Source of the DNA: DATGLG01 sp035294245
GTDB lineage: Bacteria; Pseudomonadota; Alphaproteobacteria; JACZXZ01
Direction: 5' to 3'
DNA: 64,000 bases
NCBI GenBank assembly: GCA_035294245.1
Contig: DATGLG010000068.1
Span: 1 to 64,000, forward strand
Both the position numbers and the translations under genes were made by a program. Below the pieces are notes generated by a model, which was not told the origin of the DNA, searched no databases, and worked only from the letters and a program-made list of their open reading frames with translations. Positions 56,821 through 64,000 of the stretch are shown piece by piece; the first letter of the stretch is position 1; each line of letters opens with the position of its first letter.

Positions 56821-58343
56821 TGGACCTCTTGAATCTCCGCGGCGAAATGCGGATCCGACGGAAGCCGCAGCTTCAGGTCGCGGAGCACGGTGGGGAGATG
56901 GTCGGGAAGATCCTCTGCGATGACGCCCGGGCCGACGACGGCCGCCGCCGCGCCGTGCAGCCAAGTCGCAGCGGCCGTTGCTTCGAATGCCGGCATGCCG
57001 CGGGCGAGGAGTGCCACGACGAAGCCCGATAACACGTCTCCGGCTCCAGCAGTGCCGAGTTCGGCAGGGGCATTCTCGTTGATGGCGGCGAGGGCGTCGG
57101 GGGCGGCAATGACAGAGTCGCCCCCTTTTAGCAGAACGACGGCGCCGCTCTGGCGCGCCGCCTCCCGGGCGCGGCTGAGCTTGTCGCCGTCGCGCCCGAA
57201 CAGGCGGGCGAACTCCCCTTCATGCGGGGTCATGACGCAAGGGCCGCGAATGGCGTCGAACAGCGCGCCGGGGGACTCGGCGAACGCGGTGAGGGCGTCG
57301 GCATCGAGGACGCAAGGCCGCCCCGTCGCCAGGGCCGCCAGCACGCGCTCGCGGGTGGCCGACGTGGCGCCGTTGCCGGGGCCAAGGAGATAGGCGCTCT
57401 TGCGCCGGCTCTCCAGCGTCTCGCGAAAGGACGCGATGTCCGTGACGACCTCGACCAGCAGGCTCGCCATGGCGAGCCGGTATATGGTCGCCGCGGCTGG
57501 GGGGCAGGCGACGGTCACCAGTCCCGCGCCTGCCCGCAGGGCGCCGCGGGCGGCCAATCTCGCGGCACCGGTCATGTGCTCGCCGCCGACGATGAGGGCG
57601 TGGCCGCGGCGATATTTGTGGTCTAGCAGGGTCGGCCACGGAATCGCGCGAATCCAGAGGTCCGGATGGTTGGCGAAGGTGGGGGCGACTTTGGCATCCC
57701 CCAGCACGGTTTCGGGGATGCCGATCGGCGCCACCACCGTCTCGCCGCAGAGAAGGCGGCCCGGCAGCAGGAGATGACCAGGCTTGCGGCGGAAGAAGGT
57801 GACGGTCAGAAAGGCCCGTGGAGCGCTGCCCAGCACCTCACCAGTATCGCCGTGCAGCCCGCTTGGAACATCGACCGCCACGACGGGCGGGCCCGGCGCA
57901 TTGAGCGCCTCTATGACGGCGCGCGCCGTTCCCGTGAGCGGGCGGTCGAGACCGGCGCCGAACAGGGCGTCGACGACAAGGGCCGCGCCGTCCAGGGATC
58001 CGACAGCAAGCGGCTCGACGGCACCCTGCCATCGCTTTGCGTGCGCCGCGGCGTCCCCCTTGAGCTTGCTTGGCTCGCCGAGCAGCGCCACCCGCACCGG
58101 CCAGCCCGCCTCGCGCAGATGGCGCGCCACGACGAAGCCGTCCCCGCCATTATTGCCGGGTCCGCAAAGCACGACGGTGGAGCGCGGCTCGAGGCGCTCC
58201 CGAATCGCGGCAGCGACGGCGCCCCCTGCAGCCTCCATGAGGGCATAACCGGAAATGCCCTGCGCAATCGCCGCGGCATCTGCTCGCGCCATCTCGGCTA
58301 CGGTCAGGAGCGCATGGGCTTGAGATCGCGCATCGTGTCGCAT
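56817..58343 (-). CDS. nnr: Bifunctional NAD(P)HX repair enzyme (epimerase + dehydratase)
   Basis: Repairs hydrated NADH and NADPH. 508 residues from the ATG at 58343. N-terminal YjeF-type epimerase domain (1-215) with GPGNNGGDG at 61-69; C-terminal ribokinase-like ADP-dependent dehydratase domain (about 230-508) with TPHEGEFARLFG and GTAGAGDVLSG. First gene of a coupled operon with malonyl-CoA decarboxylase and the AceE-like enzyme. In many alphaproteobacteria this gene lies near glnK/glnA instead. Confidence 0.94.
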   Translation of the reverse strand: MRHDARSQAHALLTVAEMARADAAAIAQGISGYALMEAAGGAVAAAIRERLEPRSTVVLCGPGNNGGDGFVVARHLREAGWPVRVALLGEPSKLKGDAAAHAKRWQGAVEPLAVGSLDGAALVVDALFGAGLDRPLTGTARAVIEALNAPGPPVVAVDVPSGLHGDTGEVLGSAPRAFLTVTFFRRKPGHLLLPGRLLCGETVVAPIGIPETVLGDAKVAPTFANHPDLWIRAIPWPTLLDHKYRRGHALIVGGEHMTGAARLAARGALRAGAGLVTVACPPAAATIYRLAMASLLVEVVTDIASFRETLESRRKSAYLLGPGNGATSATRERVLAALATGRPCVLDADALTAFAESPGALFDAIRGPCVMTPHEGEFARLFGRDGDKLSRAREAARQSGAVVLLKGGDSVIAAPDALAAINENAPAELGTAGAGDVLSGFVVALLARGMPAFEATAAATWLHGAAAAVVGPGVIAEDLPDHLPTVLRDLKLRLPSDPHFAAEIQEVQ

Positions 58344-58491
58344 GGCGAGGGTCCAGTGGCGATCAGAAGGTCGGATGTTACCCGCTCGGATCGCCAAGGC
58401 CAATCGACACCCCGTCGCGAGCTGTGCCTCTCACGGAGGCTTGAGCGGACCGGCTATTCGCGGCTGGGCGGGACAAGCCTATATTCAGGAC

Positions 58492-59106
58492 ATGTCGGCG
58501 CTCGCCCATTCACGGCCGCTTGACCAGTTGGGGGGCCGGCTCCTGCGCCGCCTCATCCCCGCCGTCATCGCGCTGCTATCGATCGCGGGCTGCGGCCCGA
58601 CCTACCCCCTCTACGCGCCGCTGAATGTCGCCAAGAGCCACGGCTACAGCGACACACGCGTCGATGCCAAGACCTACCTAGTCACCTACCGGGCGCCGGA
58701 ACGCACCTCGCTCGCGGTCACCAGCGCCCAACGGAATGCCGATTCCTTGGCGCGCATCGCGCTGGCCTATGACATGGCGCTATGGCGCGCCTCGCAGCTT
58801 GCGCTCGCGAACGGCTATCCCGCCTTCACCGTAACGGATCGCACCAACGATGTGCGGGTCGCGCCAGGCTACACCGATCCTTACGGCGCGGCCTTTCCGT
58901 ACCCTCCTTATTATTACGGCCGCGGCCCCTATTTTCCCACTTACAACTATTACTACCCGGATTTTTGGTATATCAGCGCGAGCGTCACGCTCAGGGTCAC
59001 CTTTGACTCCGTGATTAAGCCGGGCGCATTCGACGCGCGAGACGCCATCGCCAGGCTTCAGGCCCATTATCCCAATGCGCTTGTCGCCGGTGAGCCGCTG
59101 AGCTGA
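58492..59106 (+). CDS. Lipoprotein, resembling the CC0125/CC1285 type
   Basis: 204 residues from the ATG at 58492 (CAGGA upstream). A basic start and hydrophobic stretch end in a lipobox, IAGC, with Cys34 as the lipidated residue. The mature part has GYSDTRVDAKTYLVTYRAP and an ALWRASQLALANGYPAFTV block, the pattern of small alphaproteobacterial lipoproteins of the CC0125/CC1285 kind; that family match is from memory. A strikingly Tyr/Pro-rich stretch (about 140-162) precedes a final beta-like segment. Function unknown. Confidence 0.7.
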   Translation: MSALAHSRPLDQLGGRLLRRLIPAVIALLSIAGCGPTYPLYAPLNVAKSHGYSDTRVDAKTYLVTYRAPERTSLAVTSAQRNADSLARIALAYDMALWRASQLALANGYPAFTVTDRTNDVRVAPGYTDPYGAAFPYPPYYYGRGPYFPTYNYYYPDFWYISASVTLRVTFDSVIKPGAFDARDAIARLQAHYPNALVAGEPLS

Positions 59107-59261
59107 CGGCTCTTGCCGTTACCCTCGCCTCAATCGGCTTTTCCGTTCGCGACGCGGCTGCTAAACAGCAAATCTCTCCAATGTCGGAGCCACACCCCGA
59201 GCACGCGATGGCCGCAGAAGAACCCGGAGTGCCGATACCGCGCCTCGCCGAGCGGCTGACG

Positions 59262-59798
59262 ATGCGTCTATGGCGCCTGGCTTTTCCGCTCGCCCTGCTC
59301 GCCACCGCGGGCCATGGCACCGCCGTCGCAGCCAATGACATGAGCTATGTCGCCGGACCAGCGGTGGTGATCGATGCCAGCCACTTGGAGGTCGCGGGCC
59401 AAAGGCTCAAGCTCTACGGCATCGATGCCCCCGATGCCGACGAGACATGCAAGAGCGCCAAGGACGAGGATTATCCCTGCGGAGTCGAAGCGCGGGCGGC
59501 GCTTCAAGCCCTCGTGAAGACGACGCCACAGGTGGAATGCCTTCCGCGCGGCCCCAACCAGATGAACGAGATGATGGCCACCTGCTCCGCCGGCAAGACC
59601 GACCTCGCGAAGGCGCTGGTGACCGCCGGCTGGGCGATCGCCGATCGCCCGCGGACGCTCTACTACGAGGACGACGAGCTCGCCGCGCGCACCGCCAAGC
59701 GCGGCCTGTGGCAGGGGCGCTTCATCGCGCCCCAGGCCTGGCGCAGCGGCACGCGCAAGCTGCCGCCCAAAAATGAGAGTCCATTGGGCGTGTTCTAG
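59262..59798 (+). CDS. Secreted thermonuclease-fold protein, active site apparently degenerate
   Basis: 178 residues from the ATG at 59262, which gives a clean signal peptide (MRLWRLAFPLALLATAG); in-frame ATGs at 59181 and 59208 are alternatives with weak ribosome sites. SNase-like fold: Arg48 in RLKLYGIDAPD matches the first catalytic Arg. The position of the catalytic Glu is Asp58, and the YGR segment with the second catalytic Arg reads NQMNE (99-103). Four cysteines suggest disulfides. Possibly not a nuclease. Its stop codon lies inside the 154-bp repeat. Confidence 0.72.
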   Translation: MRLWRLAFPLALLATAGHGTAVAANDMSYVAGPAVVIDASHLEVAGQRLKLYGIDAPDADETCKSAKDEDYPCGVEARAALQALVKTTPQVECLPRGPNQMNEMMATCSAGKTDLAKALVTAGWAIADRPRTLYYEDDELAARTAKRGLWQGRFIAPQAWRSGTRKLPPKNESPLGVF

Positions 59799-59948
59799 TG
59801 TTGTGACTCCAACGGTTCGTTCTGTTTGGCCGTCATGCCCGCGAAAGCGGGCATCCAGGCATGACGGCCCGGATTCCGGCTCTGCGCTTCGCTCCGGCCG
59901 GAATGACGACCTTTGAATGCGAACCGAATGTCAAAATCACAACACTAG
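59795..59948. repeat. 154-bp nested palindromic element (MITE-like), contains repeat copy 2
   Basis: Perfect 12-base terminal inverted repeats CTAGTGTTGTGA (59795-59806) and TCACAACACTAG (59937-59948). Inside them GGTTCG (59814-59819) matches CGAACC (59920-59925), then equal 11-base spacers lead to the core (59831-59908), which is the reverse complement of the unit at 17-100. The core's small hairpin is ATGCCC/GGGCAT where copy 1 has ATTCCC/GGGAAT, a compensated pair change. The left end overlaps the stop codon (TAG, 59796-59798) of the nuclease-fold gene. No coding sequence inside. Confidence 0.7.
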
Positions 59949-59963
59949 CGCGCGATGCGCGTT

Positions 59964-59997
59964 CCGCCGGGAGAGGCGATGCGGCGGGGCTTTTTTT
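59964..59997 (+). terminator. Terminator downstream of the repeat element
   Basis: 6-bp stem CCGCCG (59964-59969) / CGGCGG (59982-59987) with a 12-base loop, followed by GGC and seven T (59991-59997) on the plus strand. It probably ends the lipoprotein/nuclease transcript. The remaining bases up to 60149 hold a short ATCCGC/GCGGAT inverted repeat (60085-60099) and nothing else I can support. Confidence 0.5.
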
Positions 59998-60149
59998 CCA
60001 CAGACGGCGATCCTATATCCTACTCAACCCCCTTAAGCTCGACCGGGAGCATCTCGGGCCCCGCCCGCGATGCAACCGGCACTTATCCGCCGGGCGGATT
60101 CCCACCCCTTTTCCGCTCGGCGGTTTCTTTATTCTCATAACCACTCCGA

Positions 60150-60962
60150 TCACAGCCCTGCGGACAAGATGGCGGCGCCCCAGCTGATCAGGGCGACGCC
60201 GGCAAGGCGGCCGACCCAGTGCCCTGCGGGGATTGTCTTCTCGATCAGGACGTAAAGCGCGAGACCGGCGATCCAAGCAAGGTTCATCACGCCGCCGACG
60301 AAGAGCACCAGCATCATCATCCAGCAGCAGCCGATGCAGTAGAGGCCATGATGAGCGCCCATGAGGAGAGCGCCGCGACGGCCGCGCCGCCAATGACGCG
60401 TGAGGAACTCCAGCGGCGCTCGACAGTGGCGCAGGCAAGCCGCCTTGAGGGGCGTGAGCTGGTAGACGCCGGCGGCGATCAGCACCGCGCCTGCCACGGC
60501 AACGCTCGCAGTCGCCAGGCTCGATGACAGAAGAGCCAATCGGTCGAGGCCCCATTGAAGGCTGGTCGCGGCCAGGCTGAAGCCGAGCCAAAGGAGAAGA
60601 TAACCGAGAGCAAAGAGGCTCGTAGGCACGTAGGGCGGCAATCCGTCCCGGTTCTTGCGGGCGATGGCGGCGAACAGCAGGATCATCGGCGTGGCGGCAG
60701 GAAGCATCATCGCCGACATCATCACCGCCCACATCACGAGCATCATCAGGAAATATCCGGCGGACCACGGCGCCGCCGGCATGGCCATTCCCGGCATGTC
60801 CATGCTCATGCCGGCCATCTCGCCGTGTGTTATGGGGACGGTTCCACTTCCGGCCGTCGATACCACATAGAGCCAGGCAAGACCGGTCGCGAATGCGAGT
60901 CCGCTGCCGACCACGATGCGGTCGCGACGCAATAGCTGCTCGAATGCACTCCTATCGGGCAT
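60150..60962 (-). CDS. DUF2182 membrane protein, Met/His-rich
   Basis: 270 residues, about six membrane segments. The loop after the first segment is a metal-binding-looking stretch, HGEMAGMSMDMPGMAM (46-61). Cys176 and Cys180 (ACLRHC) and the motif HHGLYCIGCCWMMM (204-217, with Cys209, 212, 213) lie near or in membrane segments. This is the DUF2182 family, annotated as a predicted metal-binding membrane protein; no substrate is established. It follows the DUF1326 gene by 36 bases, a recurrent pairing. Confidence 0.85.
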   Translation of the reverse strand: MPDRSAFEQLLRRDRIVVGSGLAFATGLAWLYVVSTAGSGTVPITHGEMAGMSMDMPGMAMPAAPWSAGYFLMMLVMWAVMMSAMMLPAATPMILLFAAIARKNRDGLPPYVPTSLFALGYLLLWLGFSLAATSLQWGLDRLALLSSSLATASVAVAGAVLIAAGVYQLTPLKAACLRHCRAPLEFLTRHWRRGRRGALLMGAHHGLYCIGCCWMMMLVLFVGGVMNLAWIAGLALYVLIEKTIPAGHWVGRLAGVALISWGAAILSAGL

Positions 60963-60998
60963 CCCGCCCCCGCGGACGGCTCGCGCCTCGGCAAAGGC

Positions 60999-61631
60999 CT
61001 ACGCCACGACGCCCGCCGGACGTTGCTCAACGAGAGCGAGCGAACCATGTCCCTCGTCGACGCGGAAGTTGATTCCGCGCGTCGCGACGATATGGGAGCA
61101 TGCCACTTCGGCTCCCCTGTGCTCGAAGCCTTCCGGCATCATGACCTGAATTCGGTGGGGCGCACCCGTCACGGGATTGCGAATTGGTTCCGTCGTCGTC
61201 TCCAGCACGCCGGGAACGACAATGCGCGACTTGCGTCCTGCCATATCGAATACCCACTCGATCGGCGCCGATATCGGCTCCAGCAGCGTCTCGGTGATGG
61301 CGCTGAAAATATGGAAAATCGTCCCTTCGGCGGAATGCTGGCCCGAGAGAATTTGGAGCAGGGCGTCACGCTGATCAGGGGTGGCGCGGGCGTCAATGAT
61401 CGGCTGGAGCGTGCCATGGCCCTCGTGGAGGGGGCCGGGAAAGCTCACCGTAACGACGAAGCGGAGTCCGTCCAAGCCAATATCACCGAAATGGCCCTCC
61501 TGAATATTCATGGCCACGAGACCTTGGCAATGACCCTGCGTCGGCCGCGCATTGAAATCACAGGGGCAACCGAAGGCGCAATTGCAGTTCTTCACCCATT
61601 CGCCCTTGAGGCGCCAATCCGTGGTGGTCAT
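60999..61631 (-). CDS. DUF1326 family protein
   Basis: 210 residues, no signal peptide or membrane segment, so probably cytoplasmic. A Cys cluster near the N-terminus (Cys16, 18, 22, 24, 35 in NCNCAFGCPCDF and following) suggests metal binding; a further Cys is near 179. The body is a beta-rich domain typical of DUF1326. Function unknown. It is first in a two-gene operon with DUF2182. Confidence 0.85.
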   Translation of the reverse strand: MTTTDWRLKGEWVKNCNCAFGCPCDFNARPTQGHCQGLVAMNIQEGHFGDIGLDGLRFVVTVSFPGPLHEGHGTLQPIIDARATPDQRDALLQILSGQHSAEGTIFHIFSAITETLLEPISAPIEWVFDMAGRKSRIVVPGVLETTTEPIRNPVTGAPHRIQVMMPEGFEHRGAEVACSHIVATRGINFRVDEGHGSLALVEQRPAGVVA

Positions 61632-61983
61632 TTCAGCCTCCCTTGCAAATGCCGCTATTCTTCGTTGTAGGTCGCGCCGATACCGGCTCGCCGAAATTTG
61701 AATTGCTTATTGTTGGGCGCAAGAAAGACTTAAATCATATCTCAGATCTGCCGTTCCTTCCTGTGATATCGCTGCCGATTTGCGTAACGGTGGGTGAAAT
61801 AATTGCCGGCGGACTGTGAGGCTGGCCGGAACCCCCACCGGCAAGCGCGGTTCAGGGGTCACAGACAAGCGGGGGCCGCCGCATGGCAATCATATCGGTG
61901 GCGTATCATGTGCAAAGCCTATGAGCCGGGCCGGTTCGCCGGGCGGCCCGTGCGAGATAACTAATGGAAACGTCGATACGGAA
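61632..61983. promoter_or_regulatory. Divergent control region, DUF1326 / RND adaptor
   Basis: 352 non-coding bases between the divergent DUF1326 and RND operons. The DUF1326 side (61690-61745) is AT-rich for this part of the window and is the likely promoter zone. I found no convincing -35/-10 pair, no operator palindrome and no regulator gene beside it. Confidence 0.3.
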
Positions 61984-63147
61984 ATGGGCGAGATCAAAAA
62001 GTTCAGGATCATTGCCGGTCTCGCGCTCGCGGTCGCGCTGGGTGGCGGGGGATGGTACTATGCGGAGCGTCCAACCCACGCCGCCTCACCGCCGCCGGGC
62101 CCGCCTCCCGTCCCCGTCACCGCAGGCGTTGCCGAGGCGCGAGACATGCCGGTCTTCGTCCGCGGCCTGGGCACCGTGCAGGCCTACAACACGGTATCGG
62201 TCAAGACCCGGGTCGACGGCCAGATCGTGAAGGTGCTCTTCACCGAGGGCCAGGAGGTCAAGGCCGGCGATCCCCTCTTCCAGATCGATCCCCGCCCGTT
62301 TCAGGCCGCCCTCGACCAGGCCGTCGCACAGAAGCAAAGGGACGAGGCTCAGCTCGCCGGCGCCCAGCGAGACTTCGCGCGTTACAGCAAACTGGTCGCT
62401 TCGGGTTTCCAGACTCGCCAGAGCTATGAGGACCAGAAAGCGACGGTCGAGCAGCTCGAGGGCGCTGTGAAGGCCGATGAGGCCCAGATCGAGAACGCCC
62501 GGCTCAATCTCGGCTATGCGGATATTCGCTCGCCCATAGACGGGCGCACCGGCGCGCGCCTGGTCGACATCGGCAATTTCGTGCAGGCGAGCCAGGCCAC
62601 CCCCCTCGTCACCATCACCCAGCTCAGGCCGATCTTCGTGAGCTTCACGGTGCCCCAGGACGCGCTCGACGAGATCCGCCTCAACCAGGCCAAGGCGCCG
62701 CTAGCGGTGCTGGCCTATGACAGCGGGGACAAGACGCTTCTGTCGCAGGGCAAGCTGAGCCTCATCGACAACGCCATCGACCCCTCGACGGGGACCATCC
62801 ATCTCAAGGCCACCTTCGAGAACAAGGACGAGCGCCTATGGCCGGGGGAATTCGTGAGCGCACGTCTCGTCCTCTCGGTGCGCCGGAACGCGGTCACTGT
62901 TCCGGCGCAGACCGTGATGCAGGGCGCGGACGGCCCCTACGTCTATACCATTAAGCCCGACGATACGGTGGAGCGGCGCGCGGTTCAGGTCGCCGCGACC
63001 CAGGATGGCCTCGCCGTCATCGCCAAGGGCCTGGCTGCTGGCGAGCGGGTCGTTGTCGACGGGCAATACCGCCTGACCAACGGCGCCAAGGTGAAGATCG
63101 TCAGCGAGGCGAGCGGCGCGTCCCGGACCGCCGCCGCGGCCGGATGA
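61984..63147 (+). CDS. RND efflux periplasmic adaptor subunit (MdtA-like)
   Basis: Membrane-fusion protein linking an RND pump to an outer-membrane channel. 387 residues from the ATG at 61984; the open frame runs further upstream without family similarity. An N-terminal anchor helix (IIAGLALAVALGGGGWYY) and a Pro-rich linker are followed by lipoyl halves (VSVKTRVDGQIVKVLFTEGQ and ADIRSPIDGRTGARLVDIGN), an alpha-hairpin (about 105-165), beta-barrel and membrane-proximal domain. Substrate cannot be predicted. Confidence 0.9.
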   Translation: MGEIKKFRIIAGLALAVALGGGGWYYAERPTHAASPPPGPPPVPVTAGVAEARDMPVFVRGLGTVQAYNTVSVKTRVDGQIVKVLFTEGQEVKAGDPLFQIDPRPFQAALDQAVAQKQRDEAQLAGAQRDFARYSKLVASGFQTRQSYEDQKATVEQLEGAVKADEAQIENARLNLGYADIRSPIDGRTGARLVDIGNFVQASQATPLVTITQLRPIFVSFTVPQDALDEIRLNQAKAPLAVLAYDSGDKTLLSQGKLSLIDNAIDPSTGTIHLKATFENKDERLWPGEFVSARLVLSVRRNAVTVPAQTVMQGADGPYVYTIKPDDTVERRAVQVAATQDGLAVIAKGLAAGERVVVDGQYRLTNGAKVKIVSEASGASRTAAAAG

Positions 63148-63194
63148 TCCGGCTTCCAGACATGGCGGGCCGAGGCGCCACGCGGGATCGATAA

Positions 63195-64000
63195 ATGAGC
63201 ATTTCCGAAATCTTCATTCGCCGCCCGATCGCCACCTCGCTGCTGATGATGGGAATTCTGGTGTTCGGGGCTGCGACCTATGGCCTGCTCCCCGTTGCGG
63301 CATTGCCCACCATTGATTTTCCGACCATCACCGTATCGGCAAAGCTGCCGGGTGCCAGCCCCGATACCATGGCCTCGTCGGTGGCAACCCCGCTCGAGCA
63401 GGAATTCGCGGCGATTCCCGGCCTCACCCAGATGACCTCGACGAGCGGCGTCGGCGCCACGACGATCACGCTCCAATTCGCGCTGGACCGCAATATCGAC
63501 GGCGCGGCCGAGGACGTGCAGACGGCGATCAACGCGGCCGGCGGCTTGCTGCCCAAGGATCTGCCCAATCCGCCGACTTACAAGAAGACAAACCCGACGG
63601 ATCGCGCCGTCCTTATTTACGCCGTCTATTCCGACGCGCTGCCGATCTACAAGGTCGACGATTACGCCTATACGGTGCTGGCGCAGAAGCTCTCGACCGT
63701 GAGCGGCGTCTCCCAGGTGATCGTTGCCGGGCAGCAGCAATACGCGGCCCATGTGCAGGTCAACCCGACGGCGCTCGCGGCGCGCGGCATCAGCCTCGAG
63801 GACGTCCGCAACGCCCTTGCCGCCGCGACGACCAACGAGCCGAAGGGCAATCTCGAGGGCAAGCACCAGTCCTTCACTCTCGACACCAACGACCAGCTCT
63901 TCAACGCCAACGCCTTCCGCAACGTCATCGTCGCCTATCGCAATGGCGCGCCGGTCAAGCTGCAGGACATCGGCGATCTCATCGATTCGAGCGAATCGCC
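63195..64000 (+). CDS. RND efflux permease (MdtB/MdtC-like), 3' truncated by window edge
   Basis: Inner-membrane proton-drug antiporter. The first 268 codons are visible, about a quarter of the usual length. The N-terminus MSISEIFIRRPIATSLLMMG, the first membrane helix, and porter subdomains starting LPTIDFPTITVSAKLPGASP and DVQTAINAAGGLLP are typical of the MdtBC group. The start is 47 bases after the adaptor stop. A second permease gene may follow outside the window. Confidence 0.93.
   Translation, partial: MSISEIFIRRPIATSLLMMGILVFGAATYGLLPVAALPTIDFPTITVSAKLPGASPDTMASSVATPLEQEFAAIPGLTQMTSTSGVGATTITLQFALDRNIDGAAEDVQTAINAAGGLLPKDLPNPPTYKKTNPTDRAVLIYAVYSDALPIYKVDDYAYTVLAQKLSTVSGVSQVIVAGQQQYAAHVQVNPTALAARGISLEDVRNALAAATTNEPKGNLEGKHQSFTLDTNDQLFNANAFRNVIVAYRNGAPVKLQDIGDLIDSSES

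Overview
The window is a piece of an alphaproteobacterial chromosome, probably Rhodospirillales or Hyphomicrobiales; the order is inferred and could be wrong. The evidence is the gene order (rpsB-tsf-pyrH-frr-uppS-cdsA-dxr-rseP-bamA, nuoA-N followed by birA-coaX-rnj-mce-DUF1467, and tig-clpP-clpX-lon-hup), LpxI in place of LpxH, short class-II ProS and RNase J. Almost all genes are on the minus strand. No IS element, prophage or CRISPR array was seen. Most of the window is conserved housekeeping; the unusual material lies at the two ends and in a few intergenic regions.

Layout. (1) 0.2-14 kb, minus: rpsB, tsf, then the envelope run pyrH-frr-uppS-cdsA-dxr-rseP-bamA-skp-fabZ-lpxA-lpxI-lpxB. It joins ribosome recycling and UMP supply to phospholipid, isoprenoid, outer-membrane protein and lipid A synthesis. 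lpxD, normally next to fabZ, is not in the window. (2) 14.3-18.9 kb, plus: a complete five-gene branched-chain-amino-acid-type ABC importer with 4-base coupling overlaps. (3) 19.2-26.6 kb, minus: dnaE, lolD, lolC/E, proS and an exported protein of unknown function. (4) 26.6-26.9 kb: a gap holding a strong plus-oriented terminator, possibly the end of a small RNA. (5) 26.9-45.6 kb, minus: the 14-gene nuo operon for complex I, running on into birA, coaX, rnj, mce, a DUF1467 gene and tag. (6) 45.8-52.9 kb, minus: tRNA-Asp, tRNA-Val, hup, lon, clpX, clpP, tig, tRNA-Leu. (7) 53-58.3 kb, minus: an operon of NAD(P)HX repair enzyme, malonyl-CoA decarboxylase and an AceE-like thiamine-diphosphate enzyme. 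(8) 58.5-64 kb: a lipoprotein, a nuclease-fold protein with an apparently degenerate active site, a 154-bp nested palindromic repeat, a DUF2182/DUF1326 pair rich in Met and Cys, and the start of an RND efflux operon cut by the window edge.

Base composition is uneven: sampled lines in the first 3 kb and in the last 9 kb are mostly 62-78% GC, while sampled lines in bamA and lon are about 53-57%. Related palindromic repeats, in opposite orientation, lie in both GC-rich ends. I found no clear new multi-gene system. The best leads are the DUF2182/DUF1326 pair, the 154-bp element that supplies a stop codon, the missing lpxD, the lone AceE-like E1 operon and the possible small RNA near 26.7 kb.
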